A stretch of 32,516 bases of DNA from SIG78 sp045587205 (GCA_045587205.1 JAZNBV010000019.1:1-32516), one strand, 5' to 3'. Numbered from the stretch's first letter, positions 23,136 through 32,270 are shown. Notes: generated by a model not told the origin, from the sequence alone. Numbers and translations: made by a program.

Positions 23136-24439
23136 TGTTTTTCAAAGTACTCTTTGAGCACAATGCGTTTTTTGGTTTTGAGCGCTTCGTCGGCGGCAAA
23201 TACAATCAAATGGCCGTTGATCGAGTCCGCCAGCTGGGTGCAGGATATGGATGGTTTGCCGCCTTCGACAAACTCTACAAAGTCGTTCGACAGACGCAAG
23301 TCGCCGCCGCCGTGTCCGCCTTTGGCGCCGGTGGTATCGCCGAGGTTGCCCAGATCGACCCATTCTTCGGTATATTCGTGACCGGGGCGCAGATCGCGGT
23401 GGCGGATAACGAATTTGTTGTCGTCAAAGGTACCTTCGATTTCGCCTTCGGTACCGATGATATGCACTTTACGCATCGGACGGACGGTGTTGCCGACCAT
23501 ATTGTGGGTGGCTACGGCGCCGTTGGCAAAGCTGATCACCACGCCCTGACGGTCGGGCTGGTCGTTGTTGCATTTCCATACGCATCGGGCAAAGGGGTGA
23601 TTTTTGTCTTTGAGTGCGGCTTCGCGCACTTCATCGCTGTCGAGTTCTTTGCAGTAAGCCTGCTGGGGCCAGACATAGGCTGTCCAGCGGGTGGGGTGGT
23701 CAAGGTGCAGACGGCGCGCGGAAAAGTCACAGGTATCAACGTGCGGGCAGTCGAGCAGACAGTATTCGCCGGAATTTTCGGGTGCATTTTCGGGCGTAAA
23801 GTATTTGAGTCCGCCCATACTGTCAACTTCCACGGGGGCAATGCCGCTCATAAACCAGGTGATCAGGTCGATATCGTGGCAGCACTTGGCAAGCAAACTG
23901 GAGGCGCCGCATTCGGCCTGATTGTTCCACTTGCCGCGGACATAACCCATTGTAAAGTGGTGGTAACTGACGTGTTCGGCAGTCTGGATATCGACGATTT
24001 GGCCGATTTCGCCGGCGAGCAGGCGTTTTTTGATTTCCACATAAAAAGGTGCATAACGCAGAACGTGGCAGATCATCACTTTTCTGCCGGTGCGTTTTAC
24101 AGCGCGGTCCAGTTCGGCCAGTTCGGCGGCATTGACCGCAAAGGGTTTTTCCAGCAGCACATCGTAACCGGCTTCCAGCAGCGGAATAGTGGTATCAACG
24201 TGCTGATTGTCCATAGTGCCGTTGATGACCACATCGGCGAGTTTGCCTTTGCTTGCGAGTTCGGCGGCGGTTTCAAAGCACATATCTTCGGCAAAGCCGT
24301 AAAGTTCGCGCGTGTATCTGCGGCGTTCCGGGATCGGGTCGGCGATACCGACGATCTTGAGTTTTTCCGGATAATGTTTTGCAAGGCTTGCGTAAATAAG
24401 TGCACGATGACCGGCACCAACAATAATGGCTGTAAGCAT
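23132..24439 (-). CDS. Gfo/Idh/MocA-family oxidoreductase with Cys-rich insertion
   Basis: 435 residues from the ATG at 24439, which has AAGGTGA at the right distance; upstream in-frame starts lack one. IIVGAGHRALIY is the cofactor loop, VLLEKPFAVN has the Lys98 of E-K-P, and CCHDIDLITWFMSG has His188 and Asp189-Asp191. Unlike the other Gfo/Idh protein here, it carries an insertion with Cys227, Cys231, Cys237 (YCLLDCPHVDTCDF) and Cys286, Cys290 (CVWKCNNDQPDRQ), spaced like a metal or structural site. The longer C-terminal domain has TGAKGGHGGGDLRLSNDF. It is divergent from the large secreted protein at 24599. Confidence 0.94.
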   Translation of the reverse strand: MLTAIIVGAGHRALIYASLAKHYPEKLKIVGIADPIPERRRYTRELYGFAEDMCFETAAELASKGKLADVVINGTMDNQHVDTTIPLLEAGYDVLLEKPFAVNAAELAELDRAVKRTGRKVMICHVLRYAPFYVEIKKRLLAGEIGQIVDIQTAEHVSYHHFTMGYVRGKWNNQAECGASSLLAKCCHDIDLITWFMSGIAPVEVDSMGGLKYFTPENAPENSGEYCLLDCPHVDTCDFSARRLHLDHPTRWTAYVWPQQAYCKELDSDEVREAALKDKNHPFARCVWKCNNDQPDRQGVVISFANGAVATHNMVGNTVRPMRKVHIIGTEGEIEGTFDDNKFVIRHRDLRPGHEYTEEWVDLGNLGDTTGAKGGHGGGDLRLSNDFVEFVEGGKPSISCTQLADSINGHLIVFAADEALKTKKRIVLKEYFEKQ

Positions 24440-24531
24440 AGAATCACCTTTCAAAAAGTTGTTTGTACCAATTGCTTGCATAATTAAGTTACACCCCCCT
24501 GTGGCTAATTGCAAAATTTGGTGCTGAAAAA

Positions 24532-24560
24532 TTGCATTTATTTTGCCGCAGATGTATATT
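24532..24560 (+). promoter_or_regulatory. Candidate promoter of the secreted modular hydrolase gene
   Basis: TTGCAT (24532-24537), a 17-bp spacer and TATATT (24555-24560) predict a start near 24567, about 32 nt before the ATG. A second AATTGCA copy lies 23 bp upstream (24507-24513), and its palindromic TTGCAA (24509-24514) could be the -35 of the divergent dehydrogenase gene. Confidence 0.7.
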
Positions 24561-24598
24561 GTTCGTGGTACATAAAACAAACGCAAGGAGTTTTATTT

Positions 24599-27500
24599 AT
24601 GCTGCGGAGTTTATGGTTCATATCAGTATTTATCTGCGGAGTTTCTGTTGTTGCGGCGGCGGATCTGCCCTGCCGTTTTCATTTCAAGTTTGACGGCAGA
24701 TATCCTCTGCGCCCGGTGCGGGGATCTGCAGAGCGGGTGCTGCGTGATACGACAGTGCGTTACAACAACCTTGATTCGCAGAAAATAGTTCATACCTCCG
24801 ACAAAACAACTGCCTATGAAAATTTCACCCTGCCATCCGCTCCCGGCGAATTGCAGATACGGTTCAACATCAAGGGTTCAAGTGCCGGCCAATGCACGTT
24901 GATATTAAATTTCAACAAGCCCGGAGGCGGCAACGGCTCTGCCGGTTCGGTGCGTTTTACCGTGCCGGTGGCGGAGGAGTGGAGAAAACAGACTTTTTAC
25001 ACAATTGCACCTCCGGATGCGGCGGCAGTGCAGTTTATCTATACTGTTGAGGGGCCTGCCAACACGATCTGGATAAATGATCTCTATTTCGGGTACGGCG
25101 CCGACAGTGTGACTTTTCCGTTGAAACCGGGCGATCTCAAGGCGCCGTTGACCCGCCGCCAGTGGAATCCCGGCGCGGCGATGGGGGCATTTTACAATTT
25201 AAGCGGCAGGGCGGCAGTTGCGCCCGTTGTCCGGATGGCGGCAGATACCGAGGGTCTTTACATAGCCTTTGAAAATCCGTGGAAACCGTTCAAAAAAGTT
25301 CATCAGAAAGAGTCCCGCGATCAGGCTCTGTGGTGGGATGATTGCAACGAAGTATTCATCCACAATCCGCAAATCAATCAGGGGCGGCACTTTATAATCA
25401 ACGCCAACGGCGCAATATACGATTCGGTGCTTTTCCAGAATCAGGACGGTGACCCGTGGAAAGATGACGGCAAATGGAACGCATCCGGTCTGCAGGCTCA
25501 CAGCGTCATACACCCGGACAGCTGGGAATCGCGGCTGTTCATCCCGTGGAAAGATTTGAATGTTACGCTCAAAGATGGCTTGACTCTGGGGATAAATTTC
25601 ACTGCTGAAAATCAAAGCATACCCGAAAGCCTCTCCTGGGAAGTCGGCGGCACTTATCGCGAGGTCAGCCGTTTTGCCAAACTGACCTTGAAAGAGAAGC
25701 GCTTTACCATTACCCGCGACCGCAAAACCGCCAGAATATCTTATACAATCAAACGCCCCGCTGCAGAGTTTGATTCATTGCTGGAAAAAGGGACTCCCGG
25801 AAATTACATTGTAAGTGTATCGCAGCACGGCAGTCATATAAGTTCATTTCCTCCGGCGGTGATTGCCGGAACGGGAAAAGAGGGTTTCTGGCGCTGGCAG
25901 AAAGAGTTGATGGAGTGCTGGGGCGAAATCGGCGTGGACGGCCCCTTTTTCCCGTGGGTGACAAACAATCTCCGGGGCGGCGCCAAAGCTGTGGAAGAAC
26001 TGCACAAAAAGTATAATATGCATTTTCCTTTGAGTATCCACTCAAGTTCCCAGACGGGAACGGCGCGCAAACGCGGTGCAAAGTTCTTTCTGCCGCGGAT
26101 GCCAAAAAAGGTTGCGCCGGTGGATCCGGTACTGCATCAGGTGATGCTTGAATCGATCCGCAGACTGCCGGAAAATAAACATTTCGATTTGATGAAAAAG
26201 AGTGTATCTTATATTTTCGGCGTGGATGAGCCGTTCAACGGCGTACCTGAAATGTTCAGTAAAACTGTGAATAAAGAGTCGCAAACAGCGCTCGATGAAC
26301 TCTCTGCAGTTATCCGTCGGCAGTATGGTTTCGGCAAATACGGTCTGCACGATGACTACGCTGAATCCGATGCTTCCACGCCGTTCTGCCGGATCGCTTT
26401 TTACCGCTGGTTCAATCAGGAATTTCTGAAAGTATGCAGAGAGTGGCGCGATGAACTGCGTAAAATCTTTCCCGGCAAACCTTTTGAAATGGCAACCAAC
26501 AACACCTGCGGCGGTATGGCGCCGCTGGATTACGCGCTTTTCAATGGCGAAGCAGATATCTTGAGCGTGGATCCCTATCCGACCAGCGCAACTTACCAGT
26601 TCGGTTTTGCGCGCGGGCTTTACCACACCGGTTTTTCAATAAAAATGCTCCGCGATCTGGCACCGCAGGTTGCCGCCAAGGGTACTTTGCAGGGCTTTAT
26701 TTACTGCGGCGGCAGACCGTTTGTCACTGATTTGCACGAATGGACCAGTCAGGCGCTGAAAAACGGCGCGCAGATGATCGACTGGTACTGTATGGATTCA
26801 ACGAGTAATCTTTTTGATTGCTACCGGGAGATTTTATCCATAAACAACTTCGTCCGGAAAATGGATAAACTCAAACTGCCGGAAAACCCCCGCACGGCAA
26901 TACTTTTTTCCAACTACGACCAGTTTGCGCTGAAAGACAGTGCGCTGCATCCGGTTTATTCGGTGTATTCAATTCTTGCTGAACACCTTAAAAGCAATTT
27001 CTGTTTTGTTTCCCCGACCTCGCTGGCGCGTAATATTGCCAAACTGGATGATTTTAAACTGCTTTATATACCCAGATTGACCTATACCGATCGGGAATTG
27101 AGTGCAAAAATCAGAAAGTTTGCCGCTGATGGCGGGACTGTGGTGATCTTTGACCCGCGTTTTATGAGCTGGAACATTGACGGCACCGCGGCTGCGGAAC
27201 GCGCGGAACTTACCGGAATCAAATCGATCGCCCTGCGCAGCGGAGTTGGTGAACTCAACAGCAGTTACGGTAAACTTAAACTTTATGCCAACAACACTTT
27301 ACAGCTGCCTGCCGGTATGGCGGTGGAAAGTTACAGCTTAAACAATACAACTGCCAGAGTGATCGCCACTTACGCAGACAATTCCCCCGCTGCAGTGGAA
27401 AACAGTTACGGCAAAGGCAGAGTCATTTACTTTGCCAGTCAGCCATTCGGAAATTCCGGAGCAGTACTCGAACCGGGCGCCTGGCTGAAATTTTTTGAAA

Positions 27501-27601
27501 ATATGGCAAAAGAGTCAGGTGCCGAAACCAATTTGCCGGTCTGGAATTTTCTGATTCCGGCGGAACGGCTGGTGCCGGTAAAACTCAAACCGCTGCGGTA
27601 A
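24599..27601 (+). CDS. Secreted modular protein: CBM9-like domain plus putative GH-A-type glycoside hydrolase
   Basis: 1000 residues from the ATG at 24599, preceded by AAGGAG. Residues 1-21 are a signal peptide (cleavage likely near VVAAA-D). Residues ~25-170 are a beta-sandwich. Residues ~185-365 resemble the CBM9/DOMON-like domain common in glycan-degrading proteins (VVRMAADTEGLYIAFENPW, WWDDCNEVFI, SRLFIPWKDL). Residues ~430-770 look like a TIM barrel of the GH42/beta-galactosidase kind, with YIFGVDEPFNG and SVDPYPTSATYQFG as candidate active-site loops. Residues ~790-890 include LLYIPRLTYTDRELSAKIRK and TVVIFDPRFMSW, like the Rossmann-like domain after GH42 barrels. The exact family is not certain. 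It is monocistronic. Confidence 0.9.
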   Translation: MLRSLWFISVFICGVSVVAAADLPCRFHFKFDGRYPLRPVRGSAERVLRDTTVRYNNLDSQKIVHTSDKTTAYENFTLPSAPGELQIRFNIKGSSAGQCTLILNFNKPGGGNGSAGSVRFTVPVAEEWRKQTFYTIAPPDAAAVQFIYTVEGPANTIWINDLYFGYGADSVTFPLKPGDLKAPLTRRQWNPGAAMGAFYNLSGRAAVAPVVRMAADTEGLYIAFENPWKPFKKVHQKESRDQALWWDDCNEVFIHNPQINQGRHFIINANGAIYDSVLFQNQDGDPWKDDGKWNASGLQAHSVIHPDSWESRLFIPWKDLNVTLKDGLTLGINFTAENQSIPESLSWEVGGTYREVSRFAKLTLKEKRFTITRDRKTARISYTIKRPAAEFDSLLEKGTPGNYIVSVSQHGSHISSFPPAVIAGTGKEGFWRWQKELMECWGEIGVDGPFFPWVTNNLRGGAKAVEELHKKYNMHFPLSIHSSSQTGTARKRGAKFFLPRMPKKVAPVDPVLHQVMLESIRRLPENKHFDLMKKSVSYIFGVDEPFNGVPEMFSKTVNKESQTALDELSAVIRRQYGFGKYGLHDDYAESDASTPFCRIAFYRWFNQEFLKVCREWRDELRKIFPGKPFEMATNNTCGGMAPLDYALFNGEADILSVDPYPTSATYQFGFARGLYHTGFSIKMLRDLAPQVAAKGTLQGFIYCGGRPFVTDLHEWTSQALKNGAQMIDWYCMDSTSNLFDCYREILSINNFVRKMDKLKLPENPRTAILFSNYDQFALKDSALHPVYSVYSILAEHLKSNFCFVSPTSLARNIAKLDDFKLLYIPRLTYTDRELSAKIRKFAADGGTVVIFDPRFMSWNIDGTAAAERAELTGIKSIALRSGVGELNSSYGKLKLYANNTLQLPAGMAVESYSLNNTTARVIATYADNSPAAVENSYGKGRVIYFASQPFGNSGAVLEPGAWLKFFENMAKESGAETNLPVWNFLIPAERLVPVKLKPLR

Positions 27602-27679
27602 GCAGACTTTTTTAGACGAAAATACCGTGCAGAATTTGTATTTTTATTTTGCTGTGTTATTTTTCAGTGCAGAAGTTTG

Positions 27680-27685
27680 TATAAT
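27680..27685 (+). promoter_or_regulatory. Possible -10 element of the cdaA operon
   Basis: A perfect TATAAT lies 27 bp before the ATG at 27712. The DNA at the -35 distance (TTATTT, 27657-27662) is a poor match, so activation or a different sigma factor is possible. Confidence 0.4.
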
Positions 27686-27711
27686 TTGTACATTGGGAGA
27701 AAAACTCTTTT

Positions 27712-28596
27712 ATGACTTGGGATTTTGATTGGAACACCCTCTGGGAAACCGTCCGGATCGCAGTGGAGTTTCTGTTGATAGCTTTTGTTATCTACAAGAT
27801 TCTCTACTATCTGCGTGGAACCCGTGCAGTGAACGTGCTGGCGGGGCTGGTGGTGGCGTTTCTGGCGCTTTCGATCCTTGCCAACAGCCTGGGTTTGACG
27901 GTGGTGCGCTGGCTGCTGGATAACTTTCTGTCGCTGATGGCATTTACGATCATTGTTATTTTTCAGCCGGAACTGCGCCGCGCCTTTGCCCAGCTGGGCA
28001 GTTACACCTTTTTTCAGCGCAACCGCAAGCGCGAAACTATTCACGAACTGGTGCAGGCGGTCAATGTTATGTCCTCGCGCCGGATCGGGGCAATTATTGT
28101 TATTGAACGGCGCATCGGTATGCGCGCCATCGTGGAAGATGCCATCAAACTGGATTGCAAACTCAATAATCTGCTGATCCAATCCATATTCTATCCCAAC
28201 AGCCCGCTGCACGACGGGGCGGTGATTATCCGCAATGACCGGCTGGTGGCGGCACGGGCTATTTTGCCGCTGTCGCGCGATGCAAATCTTTCGCGCACAA
28301 TGGGTACACGGCACCGCGCAGCATTGGGGATAACCGAAGAAACTGATGCCGCAGTGGTTGTGGTCAGCGAAGAAACCGGCGATATAAGCGTTGCCTGCCG
28401 CGGAGCAATAATGCGCGGCCTCTCCGGCAAATCGCTGGAAAATGAGCTTAATAAACTCCTGATGAACAGTGATGAATCTTCGGAAACTCTTACCGATATA
28501 CTCGGTACGATCGATGAACGCGAAGGCAATGTGGATTTTCACGGCGATGAGGAACCCAATGCCAATACCGGCAATGCGAATGCGGAGGACAAATGA
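27712..28596 (+). CDS. cdaA: Membrane-anchored diadenylate cyclase CdaA
   Basis: A 294-residue protein. Three membrane helices occupy about 13-33, 37-58 and 62-84, followed by the DisA_N/DAC catalytic domain. The nucleotide-binding DGA (168-170, in SPLHDGAVII) and RHR (200-202, in GTRHRAALG) motifs are both intact, so it should make c-di-AMP from two ATP. A ~45-residue acidic, low-complexity tail (DEEPNANTGNANAEDK) follows the domain. It overlaps the ybbR start by 4 bp, the conserved cdaA-cdaR order. GGGAGA precedes the ATG. Confidence 0.97.
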   Translation: MTWDFDWNTLWETVRIAVEFLLIAFVIYKILYYLRGTRAVNVLAGLVVAFLALSILANSLGLTVVRWLLDNFLSLMAFTIIVIFQPELRRAFAQLGSYTFFQRNRKRETIHELVQAVNVMSSRRIGAIIVIERRIGMRAIVEDAIKLDCKLNNLLIQSIFYPNSPLHDGAVIIRNDRLVAARAILPLSRDANLSRTMGTRHRAALGITEETDAAVVVVSEETGDISVACRGAIMRGLSGKSLENELNKLLMNSDESSETLTDILGTIDEREGNVDFHGDEEPNANTGNANAEDK

Positions 28597-29588
28597 CTAT
28601 GCAGGAAAACAGCCGCTGGCAATTTATAATTGATTTTATCCGCCGCGATTTCTGGCGCAAAGCGGTGGCACTTTTTCTGGCGCTTCTGCTCTATCTGGCA
28701 ATTGCGCCGCGCACCAGTGAAAAGCGCGAAAAAAGTTTTACCAATGTTCCGGTCAAGATCGAACTGCCCAGCAATCTGGCTTTGAGCAATAACGAAATAC
28801 GGCGCGTTACCGTAACTTTGAGCGGCAACGAAAAAACTCTCAACAAGATCGATCCGGCAACCTTGCGGATCCGTGCTGCGGTAAATGCCGACAGTTTCAT
28901 CCCCGGCGAGCCTTATTTACTGCGGCTGTATGACGACAATATCAGCGGGGTGGTTTACGGTACGCGCGTGGAAACCATTTCGCCGCGCGATTTGACACTG
29001 GATCTGGAACCGGTGATCTCCAAGCAGCTGCCGATCAGGCCGCGCTATGATTCGTTGAGCAAACTGCCGCAGGATTACGAGATAGATAATGTGCGTTTTG
29101 TGCCTGCCAAAGCAGTCTTGAGCGGACCGGCACGCGTGCTGGATTCGATTCAGGAAATCTACACCGAGCCGATACCCATTGATGAGCAGTTGATCGACAG
29201 TTTTGAATACCGCTGTACATTGCGGGTGCCCGCCGGTACGCGCATTGACCGCAAAGAGGTCGATGCCCAGGTGGAAGTGGTAAAAGCCCTTACCACACAC
29301 ACCTTCCGAGCGGTGCCGCTTCTGATCATTCAGAGCGCGGAACGCACACGGAAATTTCAGGTGACGAATCTGGAGCCGGAAACGGTCACTGTGGTGGTCA
29401 ACGGCCCGCGCGGCACACTTGCCAGAATGCACAGCCGCGAAATCAGCGCTTCGATCAGTCTGGACAAGATCGACAAGCCCGGAACTTACAATCTGCCGGT
29501 TGCCATAAATGTAAACAATCCGGCGCGGACGGTGGCGGTCAGAAATTTCCAGCCCCAGACTGCCAAGGTCACTGTGGTACAGGAGTGA
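28593..29588 (+). CDS. cdaR: YbbR-domain protein (CdaR-like regulator of CdaA)
   Basis: A 331-residue protein with one N-terminal membrane helix (FWRKAVALFLALLLYLAIAP, ~21-40) and about three YbbR beta repeats outside, each with the pattern seen in FTNVPVKIELPSNLALS, VTLSGNEKTLNKI and AKAVLSGPARVLDSI. YbbR proteins bind CdaA in the envelope and adjust c-di-AMP synthesis. Its ATG overlaps the cdaA stop (ATGA) after GCGGAGG, so translation is coupled. A GlmM gene, which often follows in Firmicutes, is not present. Confidence 0.93.
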   Translation: MTMQENSRWQFIIDFIRRDFWRKAVALFLALLLYLAIAPRTSEKREKSFTNVPVKIELPSNLALSNNEIRRVTVTLSGNEKTLNKIDPATLRIRAAVNADSFIPGEPYLLRLYDDNISGVVYGTRVETISPRDLTLDLEPVISKQLPIRPRYDSLSKLPQDYEIDNVRFVPAKAVLSGPARVLDSIQEIYTEPIPIDEQLIDSFEYRCTLRVPAGTRIDRKEVDAQVEVVKALTTHTFRAVPLLIIQSAERTRKFQVTNLEPETVTVVVNGPRGTLARMHSREISASISLDKIDKPGTYNLPVAINVNNPARTVAVRNFQPQTAKVTVVQE

Positions 29589-29589
29589 T

Positions 29590-30975
29590 ATGAAAAGGCC
29601 GGCCCCCCGCCCTGCAGTAAAGGATAAACACCTTTACACCCAGTTGCGCAATCTGCGGAATATCTTTGATTGCGCCATAACTGCCGTAATGGGCGAAAAA
29701 CGCGCCCTTGACCGCTTTTTGTGTTCATACTGGCGCGAAAACCGTCAGTTCGGTTCGCGCGACCGCCGGTTGTTCAGCGAAAGTATTTTTGCCTTTTTCC
29801 GTTTTTACGGCTGGCTGCGTACCTTGCTTGCCGACGGCGAACAGGCGCTTATCGAAGCGGGCAACAGCCGTGCCGTAGCCGGGGAATCTGCTGCAATGCT
29901 GCTTGCCGGGGCGTGGACTCTGGAAAATCTGCCGCCGGAAAACGCACATAAACTCCTCTGCAGTGAATTCAATCTGCCGCCGATGATGGAACCGGCGGCT
30001 TCCGGCAATATGGATCCGGCGGGAGAGTGGCGCCGGCAGCGGTTCAGGAAGTTTGCTGCAGAATATCTCAAAAAAGATGTGCCGCTGCCGGAGTGGAAAC
30101 TTCTGCAGAACTTTTGGAGCATAGAATATCTGCAGAGTATGGACGATATGCAAAGTTACTTTGCTGCTCTGGCGGTGCGTCCGCCCCTGTGGCTGCGGGT
30201 GCAGAACGATACGGTGGAAAATGTTGTAAAACTTCTTACGCAAGCCGGTCTGACTGTACGGCGGCACCCGGTTATGAATTCCGCACTGGCAGTTATTGCC
30301 GGATCGGTAAATCTCTACACGCTGAAACCTTACCGTGAAGGCAAAGTTGAAGTGCAGGATCTTGCTTCGCAGGTCATTGCCGCAGTCTGCGCTCCGCAGC
30401 GCGGCGAACGCTGGTGGGATTGCTGCGCCGGAGCCGGAGGCAAAACTCTGGCACTGGCGGAACTTATGCACCGTACCGGCAAAGTGGTTGCCGGAGATAT
30501 CCGCGCATATAAACTTGAAGATCTTAAAAAACGCGCCCGCCGCAGCGGATTTCCAAACATCGAAACACGCCCGTGGGACGGCAACAAAGTTCCGCCCCGC
30601 CGCAGTGCCGGATTTGACGGCATACTGATCGATGCACCCTGCAGCTGCTCCGGGGTGTGGCGGCGCAATCCCGACGGACGGTGGAATTCCACGGCTGAAG
30701 AGGTGGAAAAAATTGCCGCCGTCCAGCGCAATGTTCTTGAAAATGCACTGCCCGCCCTGCGTCCCGGCGGCGTACTGGTTTACGCCACCTGTTCGGTGTT
30801 TGAAAAAGAAAATACTCTTGCAGTGCAGGAATTTCTGGCGCGCCACTTGGAGTTTGAGCTGGAAAGTTTTGTCAACCCGCTCAACGGCACTCCGTGCAGC
30901 GGTATGCTCAAGATCACCGGCGCCGATGACAACTGCGACTCTATGTTTGTTGCCCGGCTGCGGTGCAAAGCGTGA
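29590..30975 (+). CDS. rsmB: RsmB/NOP-family rRNA (cytosine-C5)-methyltransferase
   Basis: A 461-residue protein of RsmB length. Residues ~15-130 resemble the NusB-like RNA-binding domain (NIFDCAITAVMGEKRALDRF, GSRDRRLFSESIFAF). The Rossmann methyltransferase domain has motif I WWDCCAGAGGKTLALAEL (275-292) for SAM, motif IV DAPCSCSG with Cys351, and motif VI YATCSVF with the catalytic Cys401. Both family cysteines are present. It most likely methylates 16S rRNA C967; another rRNA cytosine is possible. The ATG follows the ybbR stop by 1 bp, with AGGAG inside that gene's end, so it belongs to the cdaA operon. Confidence 0.92.
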   Translation: MKRPAPRPAVKDKHLYTQLRNLRNIFDCAITAVMGEKRALDRFLCSYWRENRQFGSRDRRLFSESIFAFFRFYGWLRTLLADGEQALIEAGNSRAVAGESAAMLLAGAWTLENLPPENAHKLLCSEFNLPPMMEPAASGNMDPAGEWRRQRFRKFAAEYLKKDVPLPEWKLLQNFWSIEYLQSMDDMQSYFAALAVRPPLWLRVQNDTVENVVKLLTQAGLTVRRHPVMNSALAVIAGSVNLYTLKPYREGKVEVQDLASQVIAAVCAPQRGERWWDCCAGAGGKTLALAELMHRTGKVVAGDIRAYKLEDLKKRARRSGFPNIETRPWDGNKVPPRRSAGFDGILIDAPCSCSGVWRRNPDGRWNSTAEEVEKIAAVQRNVLENALPALRPGGVLVYATCSVFEKENTLAVQEFLARHLEFELESFVNPLNGTPCSGMLKITGADDNCDSMFVARLRCKA

Positions 30976-30990
30976 TCCGCCGCCGCAGAC

Positions 30991-32256
30991 TTATTCCAGA
31001 ATCAGTTCCACTACCGGCACAGTCACATCCGGTGCCACCGGCGGCAGGTGCAATACCAGCGTATCCGGCGACGTACTGGGCATCATACAGCCGTTATGTT
31101 CCGGCGGCGGGAGCATTTTCACTTCGCTGTGGTCATTGAGGAAGCGCGCAAATTTTACTCTGCCGTACAAACCGGGCAGAAAGAGAAATTTTACCGGATA
31201 AGAGAATATGTGCAGATACAGGCGTCCGGCATCCGGGTTGTAAGTGTACATACAGTTATCCGGTTCGGTGAACTCTTCCGGCGCAATGGTACAGTTGTAA
31301 ATACTGTCCGCGTGTTCATCCATCCACTCTGCGATCGAAGTTAGAGCATTGATGGCGCGTTTATCGAATCTGCCGCGTGCATCGGGCCCGACATTCAGCA
31401 GCAGATTGCCGCCGCGGGCAATGTGGGCAACCAGCATCGTAATAAGTTGATGCGGAGTTTTCCAGGTGGTTTCATCGCGGGAGTATCCCCAACATCCGGA
31501 AAAGGTCTGACAGCCTTCCCACGGCAGGAGTTCACCCCTGGCGTTACGCATACCGTCGCGCGGAACATACTGTTCAGGACTCTGGAAATCGGCGGAGCCG
31601 GGCAGCCCCAGCCGGTCATCGATCAGAATATCAGGTGCAAGTCTGCGGATAAGTTTCAACAATTCCTCTGCTTCCCAGTCTTCGGCGCACTTGCCGTCTT
31701 TCGGGTAGGTGTAGTCAAACCACATTACATCGATCTGACCGTATTCTGTCAGGAGTTCCGTTATCTGGTTGCGCATATATTCGCAATATTTGCGCTGATC
31801 GCGGTTTTTGTTGAGTTCTTCGCGGTTGCCGGCAGCCAGAGGATGCAGATTATCCACGGTAAACTGGTCGTGATGCCAGTCCAGCAATGAGTAATAAAGC
31901 CCGGTACGGATGCCTTCGGCACGGAACGCTTCCAGAACTTCGCGGATATAGTCGCGGTCAGCTTTAAAGTCGGTATATTTGCTGTCCCACATACAGAAGC
32001 CGTCGTGATGCTTGGCGGTTATGACCATATACTTCATACCGGCGGCTTTGGCGGCTTGGGCCCACTTCTACGGCTCGAACTTGTCGGGGTGGAAATTTGC
32101 CGCATAGCGTTCTGCATAAACTTCCGGCGGGATTTTCTCAATAAGCTGAATCGGTTCGCCGCGCGCCGGAACGCTGTAACAACCCCAGTGGATAAACATA
32201 CCGAAACGCGCCGCCTGCCACCAGCTGCGGTCGCCGTGAGGATATTCTGCTGCCAT
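30991..32256 (-). pseudogene. GH29 alpha-L-fucosidase interrupted by one in-frame amber codon
   Basis: A 421-codon gene with AAAGGAG before its ATG at 32256. Codons 1-62 encode the start of a GH29 barrel (ARFGMFIHWGCYSVPARGE). Codon 63 is TAG (32070-32068). The frame then continues without shift into KWAQAAKAAGMKYMVITAKH, with HHDGFCMWDSKYTDF, and IDVMWFDYTYP carries the expected nucleophile Asp. The C-terminal beta-sandwich is complete. Related enzymes read F-x-P-x-x-W-A at the break, so only one residue is replaced; Gln, Lys or Glu to stop needs one base. There is no signal peptide. Either a recent nonsense mutation, a sequencing error or amber readthrough. A restart at Met codon 74 would give 348 residues lacking the first barrel strand and HWG. 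Confidence 0.9.
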
Positions 32257-32270
32257 TTTCTCTACTCCTT

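Noticed and set aside
23135..24487. 450-codon plus-strand open frame
   Set aside because: Exactly antisense to the Gfo/Idh/MocA gene; the translation matches no fold and has no start site.
29725..30846. 373-codon minus-strand open frame
   Set aside because: Antisense to the RsmB-type gene, no ribosome site, unusual composition.
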